This document shows, piece by piece, positions 36,130 through 48,036 of a stretch of 64,000 bases of DNA. Numbering within the stretch: position 1 is the first letter of the stretch; each line of letters opens with the position of its first letter. Origin of the DNA: Sorex araneus (lineage: Eukaryota > Chordata > Mammalia > Eulipotyphla > Soricidae); assembly GCF_027595985.1 (NCBI RefSeq), contig NC_073307.1:13015432-13079431 (forward strand). The letters run 5' to 3'. The position numbers and the translations under genes are program-made. The notes beneath the pieces were generated by a model. The model had not been told where the DNA came from and did not search any database. It was given only the letters and a program-made list of their open reading frames with translations.

Positions 36130-36540
36130 ACATTGATATTAATTATTTATTCTAGAATTAATGTGCAGATTGAGACAGAGGATTGGAGAATGATGCTTTT
36201 CCTAAGTATCCCTTTTCCTGCAAACAGCTCATCCCTAGTGGCCCTGGGGGTTGAGAGACAGCCCAATAGGCAAATCTCCAGGTCAGGATTTACAGGGCTG
36301 GTTTCTGATACACACATACGTGAATAAACCTTACAAAATCCCTTTTCTTTAAATTGCAAAGCTTGACATTGGGGATTTGCCCTCCCAAACTTGAAGCTCC
36401 ATGTTGAGAAGATCCTATCTCTAGAATGACTCAAAAGCAGGGTCATATGCGTGCCCTCTCCATCTCCCACCTTGGCTGCGTAATTAAAGGTTGCCTTTTC
36501 TCACACTGATTGCTCTTGGGTCAACTTAATTATTTTACAG
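36130..36540 (+). mobile_element. Possible old LTR
   Basis: The right part, 'ccaccttggctgcgtaatta', then 'aaggttgccttttctcacac' and 'tgattgctcttgggtc', looks like a degenerate polyadenylation signal and U5. Weak evidence. Confidence 0.3.
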
Positions 36541-37972
36541 CCAATGGACCTAAACAAGCAGAGGGAAATTAATTTCCTCCTCAACATCATCCACCTTGAG
36601 TCACATGAATTTCTTAGTTTTGCATGGTCTGCTCCAGACTGGTTCACACAGTCAAGTGCATGGTATGCCTTAAACTCATGAGTAAGGAAAATAACGATTC
36701 TGGGGGATGCCCGAATCCTCACTGCTAATGTGAGACAAATTTTTGAGCTACTAAAGTTTGCCCCTAGGGTGACCTACCTACTTTGCAGAATGCCTGAGAA
36801 GAGCAAAAAACTTTAAAAAAAAAAGGTGTACTTGGTGAAAAGTGTGCTTCCATTCATAGTTTACTTTTTGTTTTTGAGGCTGTCTTCAACAACTTTACAA
36901 TAAACCAGTTTTTGCCTACCCCAGAGGAGAAATTTGGCCCATTCAAAATTCTAGGTTTAAATTTGAATGCGAAACTTTCATTGTAAATTTCATTGTTCTT
37001 ATACCTCAAATACTCTGCAGTGAAATAACTGTTTGCTGGCAAGTGAATTGAAGCAGATCTCTCATTTCAACACTCTTGCCTTTTGTGGAAAACACTTAAG
37101 AATTCTTGGGAATCGTTGCCAAGATGCACTGACAAAAATTTTGCCACCTCTTTGAAGGAGATGTCTTGGCTATTAAAAAGAACGGTGCCAGTTTTCAGCA
37201 GCTCTGCCTTATGTAGGCAGGTTGATATTTAAGAACAAGTCTATTGAATAACAAAAGGAGTTTTGTCTTTTGCAGGAGCTTGAGCAACAAGGGCTAAAAA
37301 TGATTCAGCATTAACTACTCTGGCTGAGATTTCTGAGACTTTCAGGCTTTCCTTGCATGTGGTAGCAATTGTACTTTAATAATGAAGCTGATGTGGTGTT
37401 TAAAGTAGAAGGAATCAGAAGTCACTGGATCTGCCTTGGCGGGGACTATGTAACCTCAGTCACGGCTTTTGCCAGTGAATGTCTCAGTTTAATTATCATC
37501 AAAATTGTGGTCTGAGAATCTCGGTTTGAGTGTTAGGTGTCAGGAGGTTTGATACTGTTTGTCTTTCTGCTGCCTTCGCATCTCACAGTCCAGAAATGGA
37601 GCTGTAGGCTCCCAAAAGCACAGGTATTGCCAGAAGTAAAGGTTTTGGCAAAAGGTTTAATCATTTCAGACAGAAGTCAGCTCTGGTGAGTTTTTATGTG
37701 GAATGCTCAAACTTGCTCTGTTACTGAGACAGTGGTCTTGGAAATAACTTGCTGGGGAAGTTTGGAATCACCCCTAGACACAGTAAAGTTTTAGCCAAAG
37801 GTTGACTCTTTGATGGTGAAGTAAGGTCACTGGGTCAAAGGAATCCTGTTTTTATTATTTATGTATCTTAGTTTAATATTTTGATGTGGTGACAGAATAT
37901 TTGCTGGGGCATCTTCTTTGAGTCCCTAAGAATAGTTTTGACCATAGTTTTTACCAAAAAAGGCAGTTTCTA
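36541..37972. other. Unique, repeat-free stretch
   Basis: 1.4 kb without any recognisable transposon. Moderately GC-balanced around 37050-37560. No coding signature. Candidate for conserved non-coding sequence. Confidence 0.5.
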
Positions 37973-38180
37973 GGGCCTGAATAATAATACAGTGGATAGG
38001 GTGTTTGCTTTGCATGTGGCCGACCTGGGTTTGATTCCTGGCATCCCATATGTTTCCTCACCTGCTGCTCCCCACCCTCAAAACCAGGAGTAATTCCTGA
38101 ATGCAGAACCAGGAGTAACCCCTGAGAATTGCATAGGTTACATGCAGTAACCTGTGAGCATGCCCCCCCAAAAAAAGCCC
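37973..38180 (+). mobile_element. Family A SINE with 3' expansion
   Basis: Head 'gggcctgaataataatacag' and 'gtgtttgctttgcatgtggc', body 'tcctggcatcccatatgttt'. The 3' part is longer than usual ('gcataggttacatgcagtaa'). Confidence 0.88.
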
Positions 38181-38600
38181 AAATATTTCTTATTCCTCTT
38201 CTAGGCTCTTCCTAAAAGAAATGATGCCTCCAATCTTTACTCCTGGGCCTGATTGCATGCAGCACAAAGGATTCAAAAGTCGCTTTATTCTCTCTGCTCC
38301 AGACAATTTTACCTGTTTTTAACTCCAAATACTTTCAGTATCAATGGAGCTTAAGGGGACTGTGAATTTCTCTCATGCATTTCTTATTGCAGTGACACCT
38401 GTTTCAGTTTCCTCGGCAGGATGCTTGAAGGATTTTCTGTTCCTCTATAGGAGACCCCTTGAATAATCTGGAACCCCTTCACTCCTTTGCCCTTTCATAG
38501 TACCACCCATATTCCAGTGACACACACATTTTGATCTTCACCCCAGAATCACGTCTCGTAAGCCCTGATTTTAAGAAATCTGCATATTTGTTGTCTTTGG

Positions 38601-38767
38601 TTTTGTTGGGTTTGGTTTGGAGTCACACTGGGAAGTACTCAGAGATTATTCCTGGCTCTGTGCTCGGGGATTCTTCTGGTTATGTTCAGGGAATGAGGTG
38701 CCAGGGATTAAACTCAGATTGATTTCATGCAAGACAAGCACCTTGTCTGCTATACTCTCTCGCTGGA
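38601..38767 (-). mobile_element. Old family A SINE
   Basis: 'gagtcacactgggaagtact', 'ctctgtgctcggggattctt', 'attaaactcagattgatttc', 'tatactctctcgctgg' in antisense order. Confidence 0.82.
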
Positions 38768-38887
38768 ACTAACTGCCTATCTGTCTGTCAGCTTGAATAA
38801 TCCCTAGACATCTCAGACTGCACCAAAATAGAACTCTCACAATCCCTCCCTTACCAATACAACTGCTCCCTCCCTCTCATCCTCTCC

Positions 38888-38964
38888 TCTTCCTCCTCCT
38901 CCTCCTCCTCCTCCTCCTCCTCCTCCTCCTCCTCCTCCTCCTCCTCCTCCTCCTCCTCCTCCTT
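38888..38964. repeat. (TCC)n microsatellite
   Basis: About 24 uninterrupted tcc units; strand-asymmetric polypyrimidine. Confidence 0.97.
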
Positions 38965-39442
38965 CTTCGCCTTATTTGGAAGTTCTATGGAAGAGGAAAG
39001 AGAGAAAAACACATTACCATCCATCTTGTTGCTCTAGTCAATCTTTCTTTCCTGAATCTTCCTCAGTAGTGACCCTTGTTACCATCTCAACCATCTCCAA
39101 TCCATTGTTTTGTCTACCACTCATTTCTATCCAGTCCTTTATCTCTGTGAGAGCAATACCTGTACCTTGTTCTGGTTCCATTTCTATTCTTGCTCTCATT
39201 ATACAGAAGCTGTAAGCATCTCCCTAAAATGAAACAACATGTTTCTCCACTTAAAATATTTCATTTTAACACACCTAAACCAAAACCCCATGTCTTACCA
39301 TAACTAGAGGATGCTGTTTAGCTGATCCCAAAGACCTGTCTAGAAATATCTGGTAAATCCTAGGATACTGATACTGTGATCAATATCCTACAGGGGCCCT
39401 GATCTTCTGACCACTGCTGCAAATAATAGGTCCTTTCCACTT
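38965..39442. other. Non-coding stretch
   Basis: Nothing recognised. Confidence 0.5.
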
Positions 39443-39458
39443 TCACGTTTTAATCCTT

Positions 39459-39640
39459 TTTTTTTTTTTTTTTTTTTGCTTTTTGGGTCACACCTGGCGA
39501 TGCACAGGGGTTACTCCTGGCTCTGCACTCAGGAATGACTCCTAGCGGTGCTCAGGGGACCATATGGGATGCTGGGAATCGAACCCGGGTCGGCCGCGTG
39601 AAAGGCAAACGCCCTACCCGCTGTGCTATTGCTCCAGCCC
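39459..39640 (-). mobile_element. Young full-length family A SINE
   Basis: Antisense copy with a long T tail, 'cacacctggcgatgcacagg' and an intact head ending 'gctattgctccagccc'. A perfect 16-bp duplication 'tcacgttttaatcctt' is at 39443-39458 and 39641-39656. Confidence 0.96.
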
Positions 39641-40009
39641 TCACGTTTTAATCCTTATTGTGTTCAAGATCAAACAAATACCCCACAGTTCTTAGTGGCT
39701 GAGCCTATCCCAGCTTCCACCTTACAACTTAACTTCTCAGAGGGTCCCATCATAAAATATATTCTTACTCTGCCCAGAACAGTAATTTACAACATCCAAT
39801 ATGTATGTTAATTTATTTCTTTGGTTTCTTATTTGCTATTTCAACAATTTCCTACACCTCAGGACATCAGATCTGTAAGAGAAACACTTATCTTCCAATG
39901 ACAGCATTATCTGAATACAGCAACAATTTAAGTTCTTTTTTACAACTAAGTGAATGAACACCATGCTTTATTCTCATTTGGACAGTTTGCTGCTCTCGCT
40001 TGGTCAGAG

Positions 40010-40450
40010 GTGCTGTGTGTTTAGTAGTCCATTACAGTCCATAACAGTTCCACAAATGGGTTGGGGGGGTGTTTATTGGCAGATACATATTGCCCCACAG
40101 CTGTGGAGGCTGGTATCTGAGGCTAAGGTTGGCAAGGTTGTTCCTTCCGAGAGTTGTGAGGAAGGATGTGCTCTGAGACTTAACTCTCACCTCTGCTGAT
40201 TTTCTGGCATTCTCTGGCCTCTCTCAATTCCCTGGACATTCACTTGGCATTCTCCCTCTGTGTCTGCTGGAGCTCTGAGTTTCCTTTACAATGATCATAT
40301 TGCTTAAGGGTTCATTGTAATTCAATAGGATCTTAATATCAATCACTGCATCTGCAGAGATTCTGTTTCAAAATGTCTGTTTCACAGTTCTGGGCACTGA
40401 CATTTTGATATGCATTATTAGGGGATGTGATTCCACCTAGAATTTATTGC
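40010..40450 (-). mobile_element. MLT1-like MaLR LTR, old
   Basis: 'gtttattggcagatacat', 'ccccacagctgtggaggctg', 'ggttgttccttccgagagtt' and 'ttctccctctgtgtctgctg' follow the reverse complement of the MLT1 LTR as I remember it (AATAAA, then 'cagaactgtgag', 'acacacagagggaag'). Diverged; boundaries approximate. Confidence 0.6.
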
Positions 40451-41065
40451 TTGCCAATGTAAGATTGGTCCTCATAAACCTATACCAGGTAACATCTCTC
40501 TGGGACTTAGAGCCTGAAGCAAGAAGTTGCCAAGCTCTTAATGTTATGTTATTGTTCCACGGAATCAGAGAGCACTGTTAAGGGAAGAAGACCTTGGCAG
40601 GGAGGGTATAGTGACTAATGAACGAAGCTGACATATGATGACTGTGGTTGTATTCTTTTAGCCTTTATTGCCATCATGTCTTCAAATTTATGAGTTCCCT
40701 GTAATGCATCCCATAAATTCTGTTTGACTCCAGTTAGTCAGAGTAGGTTTCTATTGTTTGGAGTACTGAAAAGTTTGTTAGATGAGCATACTTCACATTT
40801 TATTTGCATTTATAAAGCTCATTCTATATTATAAAGTGAGATAATAACACAAATGAATAGGTTTACAAAGTTCTTTAGTTGGATTTTTAATGTTAGAAAG
40901 CCATTTCAAATGAATAGATTCTTATTCGTTTATACTAGAACTAATATAGGTTTACTTCTAATTGAATTTAAATCAAATTATCTTCTAGGAAAATGAGTCC
41001 ATTGTTGTTATTAAGAAAACATATATCATTTATGTTAACTCCAATTAATTTTAACTTCATGTAAA
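40451..41065. other. Non-coding stretch
   Basis: AT-rich unique sequence. Confidence 0.5.
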
Positions 41066-41080
41066 ACAATTGCTCAATAT

Positions 41081-41246
41081 GGGCCTGGAACAATAGTACA
41101 GTGGTAAGGCATTTGCCTTGCACATGGCTGACCCGGCTTGGATTCCCAGCATCCTATATTGTCCCCTGAATAATTCCTGAATGCAAAGCCAGGAGTAATC
41201 CCTGTGTATCACTGATTGTGACCCCAAAAGCCAAATAAACAACAAC
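41081..41246 (+). mobile_element. Family A SINE with small internal deletion
   Basis: Head 'gggcctggaacaatagtaca' and 'gcatttgccttgcacatggc'. In the body 'tcccctgaataattcctgaa' lacks the usual 'gcactgccaggg'. Flanked by 'aattgctcaatat' / 'aattgttcaatat' (41068-41080, 41248-41260). Confidence 0.92.
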
Positions 41247-41260
41247 CAATTGTTCAATAT

Positions 41261-42936
41261 GATTTGTTTATATTTTTTCTTATTAGAATTCAAGAATACT
41301 TTCAATTCTTTACTTAAAGATATGTATATTCTAATAATTTCTTAGTTTAAACTCCAAATAATAAAATACACTCTTTGAAAACAGCAATTATTTAAAATGT
41401 AAGTTTCTTCACATTCAGGAAAAAACTGTTATTAATAGTTAATAAGTATTAACTATTATTGTTAGAAAAAAATAAAAAGTTGAATAATTGAATTTCTACA
41501 TTATTTCACAATAACATACTCTGCTCATTTAATTTAATTGCTTTTTTAATTTTCATAGATAGCCTTAGGAGGTATTGAAAAAGATTTATAGAACATTTAA
41601 AATTATACAGTAGTCATTAAAAATTAACTATTTGCATGTTAAAAGATTTTTTCCCAATGTAGAAAACTTACTGTTGTAGAAATATGCTGTCATTTCTTGC
41701 TGAGCTAGAGAAGAGAAAAAACCCATTATCTTACTAATGTTAAATTATTCTATCCCAAATATAAGGTAAGGAATTTATAAAAGGAAACACTATGTATCCT
41801 ATTTCATGTCACTTCTGTGATATAAATCAGTGGCATTTATAGATTCAGAGTCAAGCTTGAAAAGTCTCAGAAGCTAAAGGCTGATGACCCTGTAAACTGT
41901 AAAATGTGTTAACGGCAATAAATTCTGTCTCTTTGGTTCAAAGGGCATTTGATTATATTCTGCGCTGTCAGGGTCACTCCCATCAGAGCTCATATTGGAA
42001 TGATAAACAAGGCAGGCCTGTAATGCACTCCAGAGAGTGACAAGACACACCTGTCACTACAAGTTTTGAGACAAAACAGTAGACGCTGCAGGCAGCTGAC
42101 TCATCTGTGAGCGAGTGTTCTTGCAGACTCAGCGAGCGGCAGATAGAAAGTCCCAGTCAGCTCAGCTTCCAGTGTCACATCTTGACAGTGCAGCATCTTT
42201 GATTCTTATGAGAACATTTTGAAATGAAAATTATGTCAGCTTATGTCCATATTAATCAACTCTCTTCGTATAACACACAGACTCCCAAATGACTTTCATT
42301 TGTGCATATTTTTGAAATAAATGTCATGTAAATATTAATCGTTAATTGACAGAAGAACATGAATTATGATGTAATAGCATTTTCATAACTTGCCTCATGG
42401 CTTTTCTATTAGTGTGATTTGAAGCTATTCTTAAATTCTTAAATTTGATTTATATCCCTTTAAAGGGGAAAACTTTTAGCCTTGATGGGAAATTCTCTAG
42501 TCTAGAGTGTATTACTTTTGTCATTTATGTCCAATTATGAATGTATCTTATAAAGAACCACAGCAGCAAAACAGATTGTCCTTTAAAATGTATTTCATGG
42601 TGATTAAAATACATTTTAAATTTAGATTCTTATTTTTAACACTTGGTACTTTGTGCTGTTTGCTATTCAAGGACTCCTTATTGAAAATTTGGTATTACTA
42701 TTTGGAACATATGTAGGAAATAGTTTCTTCTTTCTTGTAGTTTATATTCTAAGGCTAACCTCTGCACCCTTCTTTAAAGAGTGTGGCATTTTGTTTTTAA
42801 TTTTTTTTAAATATCCACCTAATAATAATAATTAATTCTTTTGAAGCAAACCTGATATTCTAAGAAGTATCCCTATGTGCATCTGATTTGCCATAATTCT
42901 AAAAAATTCACATACTAGAAAATTTCATAATCCTAT
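41261..42936. other. Unique stretch with a GC-balanced core
   Basis: No transposon or coding signature. 41930-42200 departs from the AT-rich surroundings ('gctgtcagggtcactcccat', 'aatgcactccagagagtgac', 'ctcagcgagcggcagatag') and resembles a conserved enhancer-type element in texture. Confidence 0.5.
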
Positions 42937-42952
42937 CTCAAATTTTTATTTT

Positions 42953-43136
42953 TTTTATTTTTTATTTTTTTTGGTTTTTGGGTCACACCTGGCGATGCAC
43001 AGGGATTACTCCTGGCTCTTCACTCAGGAATTACCCCTGGCGGTGCTCAGGGGACCATATGGGATGCTGGGATTAGAACCCGGGTTGGCCGCGTGCAAGG
43101 CAAATGCCCTACCCGCTGTGCTATCGCTCCAGCCCC
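42953..43136 (-). mobile_element. Young full-length family A SINE
   Basis: T-rich tail with 'ttttttattttttat' units, then 'gggtcacacctggcgatgca' through 'gctatcgctccagcccc'. A 15-bp duplication 'tcaaatttttatttt' is at 42938-42952 and 43137-43151. Confidence 0.95.
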
Positions 43137-43151
43137 TCAAATTTTTATTTT

Positions 43152-43578
43152 GAAAAAATTGTTCTTACAAGTTTCTATGTTCTGCCACTGTTATATTTTG
43201 ACAAAAACTAATTTTTACCCTGTCATTTTCATCAAAAATTCTTTTTTAGAAATGACTAGTTTTGGGAGATGGGGACATTCACTAACTAGTTTATTATCAG
43301 AGTCTTTATGGAGTCAGGTATTCAATAATTATTTTGCATATTCTGTGATTCATCGCATTGTGTCTCTACACCTCTTGCTATTCTGCTTGTGTCCTATTGG
43401 AGTATTCATGACTTGGGTTAGGCATTTTCTCTAGAGGAGGATACAGTGGTATATATGTAATTGTTTTAAAGGAAAGAATATTAAAATGTCTTATAAATAT
43501 GAGACATTCAACTTTCAAACTTCATCCATGTTAAAAATTTTAAATGTAAAAATACAGACCACAATTACTTTTTAAAAA
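43152..43578. other. Non-coding stretch
   Basis: AT-rich; nothing recognised. Confidence 0.5.
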
Positions 43579-43591
43579 CCTATCAGATTGT

Positions 43592-43773
43592 GGGCTGGAG
43601 CAATAGCACAGTAGGTAGGGCATTTGCCTTACACACAGCAGACCCAGGTTTGATTCCCAGCATCCCATATGGTCCCCTGAGCACTGCCAGGGGTAATTCC
43701 TGAGTGCAGAGCCAGGAGTAAGGAGTAACCCCTGTGCATTGCCGGGTGTGACTCAAAAAGAAAAAAAGAAACA
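43592..43773 (+). mobile_element. Family A SINE, full length
   Basis: Head 'gggctggagcaatagcacag', intact body with an 8-bp slippage 'aggagtaaggagtaacc'. The 13-bp duplication 'cctatcagattgt' is at 43579-43591 and 43774-43786. Confidence 0.95.
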
Positions 43774-43786
43774 CCTATCAGATTGT

Positions 43787-43946
43787 TGGGCCTGAGAGAC
43801 AGTATGGCCAGTAGGGGACTAGTCCCATATGTACCCAACCTGGGCTTTGATTTCCCAGCATCCCAAATGTCCCTCGATCACTGCCAGGAGTGATTTCTGA
43901 GTGCCAGGAGCATCACCTGGTTTAACCAAAAAACAAGCAAACAACA
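43787..43946 (+). mobile_element. Older family A SINE abutting the previous one
   Basis: 'gggcctgagagacagtatgg', 'tttgatttcccagcatccc' and 'gatttctgagtgccaggagc' are in sense order. A third, mutated copy of the target repeat ('cgtatgagattgt', 43947-43959) follows it, so both SINEs used the same site. Confidence 0.85.
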
Positions 43947-43969
43947 CGTATGAGATTGTCAATGAATAA

Positions 43970-44110
43970 CAAGTAGACAGTGTGTTGCTTTGGTGAAGAT
44001 GTGAGGACAGGACAGAGGCATTATGGTGGGAATGTAAATTGGCAACTACTCGAAAACAACACAGTCATCACTGTTAAAATCAGCAATGCATATTTTATCC
44101 AGTATAGGAT
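43970..44110 (+). mobile_element. Short LINE-1 ORF2 fragment
   Basis: 'ttggtgaagatgtgaggac', 'atggtgggaatgtaaattgg' and 'actcgaaaacaacacagtc' match the ORF2 C-terminal DNA (compare 3290-3370), with strong divergence. Confidence 0.55.
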
Positions 44111-44116
44111 AACATG

Positions 44117-45280
44117 GGGCTTGTCCTTTTAGCCTTGCTGCAGGGAACTTAGTTTACCTTAAAGCAATGGCCTTTCTCTGTGGACACAGAAAGACAGTTA
44201 ATATTATGCTTTATAACTTGGGAGTTTATTGACTCCAATAATATTTACTCCCGGGCATCTGCTTTCTCAACTCATCTGCCCTTGGTTCCTAGCACCCCAA
44301 ATGCAGGTTCCTGACGAGGGACGGAATGGACCTAGGGCAAGCTGTGAGCTACCCTGGCATCGAAACGGGCCAGGCCAAAGTGCCACAATACTCAACTATA
44401 AGTTGAGAGCATGGTCATAGATAAATGCTGTCATGATCCAAAAGTAACAACAAGACTAGGACCCTGCTGGGGTTAGGAAGACTAACCTGGCCTGAGGACT
44501 GTGGTCTGGAATGTATATGAGATGTCCTCAGAAAGAACCAAACTTTAAGTCTGATATATTTCTTACTGTGCTCATACAGAATGACATTGCTAGAAATATT
44601 TGAAGTAAATTTATTCTAACGATTTAAGTGGATGATTACTAGCTGAGGAAGGAAGAAAGGGACACACCCTGACACACCCTTGTTTGTACCCTACCCTTGA
44701 GCAGATCTACTAGTAATCTGGAGTAATCTCCTTAGATGAGATTTTGTTAATCTCCTCGAGAAATGGTGTTACCCTTCTTTGTTGATTTGTTAATGTTCAA
44801 CCCACTTTGTGTTACTGCCCTATGTGATTGCTATATAAACTAAGACTGTAGCAGAAATAGGGAGAGACACAGACAGAGAAGACACAGAAGCGAAGGAGAC
44901 AGCAAAGGCAGAAGAGGCAGCAGGACACAGACAGAGGCAGCAGGACACAGACAGAAGACACAGCAAGAGAGAAGACAGAGACAGGAGAGGAGACACAGAA
45001 GCAAAAGAGAAGACACAGAAGCAGAGATAGAGACAGAGAGAGGTTGGAAGAGACCAGAGGAGAGACTACAGAGACAGTGACAGAGAGACAGTCAGAAGAG
45101 AGCACAGTGGCACACACAGAAGCAGAGCACAAGGAGGAGTCATCCCGATGTGGTCCATGCACAGCGGCTCGAGAACACCAAACTCGAGCAGCATGTGCAA
45201 GAGAGAACTGCCCCGAGAGCCCGAGAACAACAACAACACAACACACATCACATCTCCGCCTCCCGCAAGCACACACGCCC
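44117..45280 (+). mobile_element. ERV-type LTR, probably solo (family shared with 59628-60510)
   Basis: It aligns with the reverse complement of 59628-60510 over 'ggacacagaaagac', 'tcctagcacccc', 'gacgagggacgg', 'ctaccctggcatcgaa', 'aactataagttgagagc' and 'tgtcatgatccaaa', and both copies end near 'cacacgccc'. TATA-like 'tatataaa' is at 44832-44839, followed by an expanded agacacag-rich purine block (44860-45130). No retroviral genes adjoin it. The frames of up to 154 codons here are by-products of that block. Confidence 0.75.
44860..45130. repeat. AGACACAG-type purine-rich low-complexity block
   Basis: Repeated 'gacacagacagaggcag', 'agaagacacagaagc' and similar units inside the LTR. The sister LTR has a shorter purine-rich block at the matching place, so this one has expanded. 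Confidence 0.85.
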
Positions 45281-45689
45281 TTTGTAATTTTTTACAATCC
45301 AGAAAGTTCATTTTGGAATTTATCTTACATCTATTCATACAAGTACAAACTAATCTATGTAGAAAGTCATTCATTGGCAAACTCCTTGTAGTGGCACATG
45401 ATTATGTATCAACAGCCGTCCTTAAGACTGGAGACAAGTAATTATAGCAACGCAGTGGAATCCTCAGTGACTATTTTCAGAAAAAAATTAAAAATACTCT
45501 TTGCATTAGAAGATATAACCAAGATATGTGCTAACTGAATACTCAAGTGAGCAATGCTACTGTCATTCTCTTACCAGGCCACTCACCACCAATACATTTT
45601 GGCGGGAAGGGGTTAGTCTGCCTAGCACTGGCCAGGAGGGGCCTGGAGCTACTCCCTGTGACACTTGATCCACTGGCTCAGTCCTTCAG
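45281..45689. other. Non-coding stretch
   Basis: Nothing recognised. Confidence 0.45.
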
Positions 45690-45860
45690 TGTTCAGAGCT
45701 GGCAATGCAGCACTGCTGGGTCCAGTGGTGCTCAGGAGTCTCCACAGGTATGCCCCGTAGTGCTTGGTGGGATGCAGGAGAAGCAAATGATGTCAGGGAT
45801 TCAGCTTGGAGCCATGAAACTGCAAAGCGTCTGTTAGAGCCCTGCGAGCTATCTCAAGAC
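45690..45860 (-). mobile_element. Possible very old SINE
   Basis: 'agtggtgctcaggagtctcc' and 'agtgcttggtgggatgcagg' echo the antisense family A body, but the head is barely recognisable. Low confidence. Confidence 0.3.
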
Positions 45861-47096
45861 ATCAGACCCTCCATCCTCATGATGTGATGATTTCAAAGGG
45901 CTTTTAAAGAATTATAGTTTGGATAATAAGACTACGATCATGTGTACATTAACAGAATTGATGTATAAAGTTATTGCTCAATACCACCACTATCACCAGA
46001 GTATCCATGACCTCTGTTTTTATGTCACCTCTGATCTGACCCTCCTTCACCCCACCTATGCGTCTACTCTTTGCTGATTGACAGGGTTTGAGTGCATCCT
46101 GCTGCATCCCTCAGTCACACCCACGTGCTCCAGATCCTCCTTCTGTTTTCTCCTTCGAAAGGAAAACACCTTGAATAATGTGATGAGTTGCATAAGATGC
46201 AATTGTGCTGAACAAATCTGTGAATCAATTTGTTAGAGTTTTCAAAGGTTCAATAAGAGAAACAGCACTGACACATTCAATATTAAACATTGTCTAATGT
46301 TCAAATTGAATGTCAACATTATAAAGATAGCATTCTTTCTAAATTTGTCCTGGCAAAGCTAGGTCATTATTGACTCGCACATATTCACTCTCGATTATGC
46401 TGTATCCGAATCCCTGCAAAAATACTCTGAGTCTTTGTTCATTTCTTAATAAGATTTAAACTTTACCCAATATTTCAGGACATAATTTATTAAGGGTGAC
46501 AGTCATAGTCTTTGTTTTACTGGAGAGTATTCACATTGGAATCAGTTCTAGTGCATGCCTAATGGTCCAAGAAAAGTTGGATCTTTTTCAATTTTGCAGA
46601 ATTTACTTGTGATTTCTTACTGGATTTTCAATTGTTAGTAGAGAACTTTTGTTTGATGTTAGTATTGAATTTGATTTTCAAATGTGCCTTTTTTGTTTCT
46701 TGTCAGCAACTTCTCAAAAATCAGACCATTATGTTCCTTTGGTAGTCTTTGGAGGAGGGCGGCTGTCAGCCACGGGCAATCACCCTGCAATATTAACTTT
46801 GCCAGGTGAGAACAATTACGAACGTGTGTGTATCATATCCACATAGGAGACAGGGAGTCAGTGAGTGCTAGGGTCACTTTCCTTTCCCCCCACAAAGACT
46901 CGCTTCCTCTGTCTCACGGAAATGGTACAGTCACTACATGCTGTTTCTGTGGCATGAATGCAATACTTGCCACTTTTCGACATCCACTGGGTACTGAAAA
47001 CATAATGCAGGCCTAGACTGCTTTCTCTGTCTGACTGTAATGGCTGTGCAGAAGTTTCAAATGCTCTCTCATATATGTTTGTTTGTATATCACTGT
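45861..47096. other. Non-coding stretch
   Basis: Unique-looking; no gene or repeat recognised. Confidence 0.5.
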
Positions 47097-47176
47097 TTGG
47101 GGGGGGGATGGGGCCAGAAATTGAACCCAGGGCCTTACCCAGGCTGGGCAAGTGCTCTGCTATTGAGCACAGCCCC
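47097..47176 (-). mobile_element. tRNA-derived SINE head, third type
   Basis: 'attgaacccagggccttacc', 'gctgggcaagtgctctgcta' and 'ttgagcacagcccc' form an antisense tRNA-Ala-like head preceded by a G run. Related to 18386-18500 rather than to families A and B. Confidence 0.55.
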
Positions 47177-47970
47177 TTAGAACCTCCCAGAATGGATCTG
47201 AGCAGTATGATTTTTGGAAAGAACTTCAAATGTCTCATTTTGAGTCTCCACAAATAGCTTTTCATTCTGGGTATAGAGGGGACTTTTGAAAAATAGAATT
47301 TCTGTCTCCCTCCAAAATAAATGACTCTTTCAGCTCCATCCTAGCAATGTAGCAACAATCACCTGCCCGGTCACAAGGGTTTACATGGCTTACAGTACAC
47401 AGCTGTGGTCTACAGATGAATTTCTCATCAAGCTCCGTCATAATAGGTGTGAAAAACCTAATTTGGGGCAATTTGTCATTGGAGAAAGTGAAAATAGTTT
47501 ATATTAATAAGAGAAACTATGAAAAACTTCCCACATGTTCTGTAGACCATGAAGTTGTATGAAACTCTTGTAAAAGCAACGTGAGTGTATCCAGAACTCA
47601 TGTGATGGGGCAATAAGACCCTGGCCATCAATTATTTCAAGAAAGCCTGTCTGGAGACAGTCATGCCAAGCACCTGAATTCACTTTAATGGTGGAAGCGG
47701 ACACATATGTTAAGGGAGTTCAAATCCTTTATGAGTAACACTCACTTATGATATATAGACAGAACTCAAGACTGGGTTGCTCTTTCTTCAGCGATGTGTT
47801 TTTTTCTAGAGCAGGACATGCCTTATATGTTCTTTTGATTTTGTCACATTGTGACTGTCATTCAGAAAGGTTTAGAAGTCACTTTCCAGTGTGGTATTAA
47901 GTATAAGAATAGAAGGAAAGAAAGCATTGATTCTTCTTGTACTTAATGTCACACTGGAGGGGGGTGTGTG
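47177..47970. other. Non-coding stretch
   Basis: Nothing recognised. Confidence 0.5.
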
Positions 47971-47982
47971 AGGAGAGAGAGA

Positions 47983-48026
<44 letters not shown>

Positions 48027-48036
48027 AAAGAGAAAC
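47971..48036. repeat. (GA)n microsatellite
   Basis: About 20 perfect ga units with imperfect edges, lying at the 5' edge of an L1 3'UTR stub. Confidence 0.95.

Noticed and set aside
44812-45441. Overlapping frames of 154, 115, 104 and 97 codons on both strands
   Set aside because: Low-complexity agacacag block in an LTR yields stop-free frames on both strands; no domain is present.
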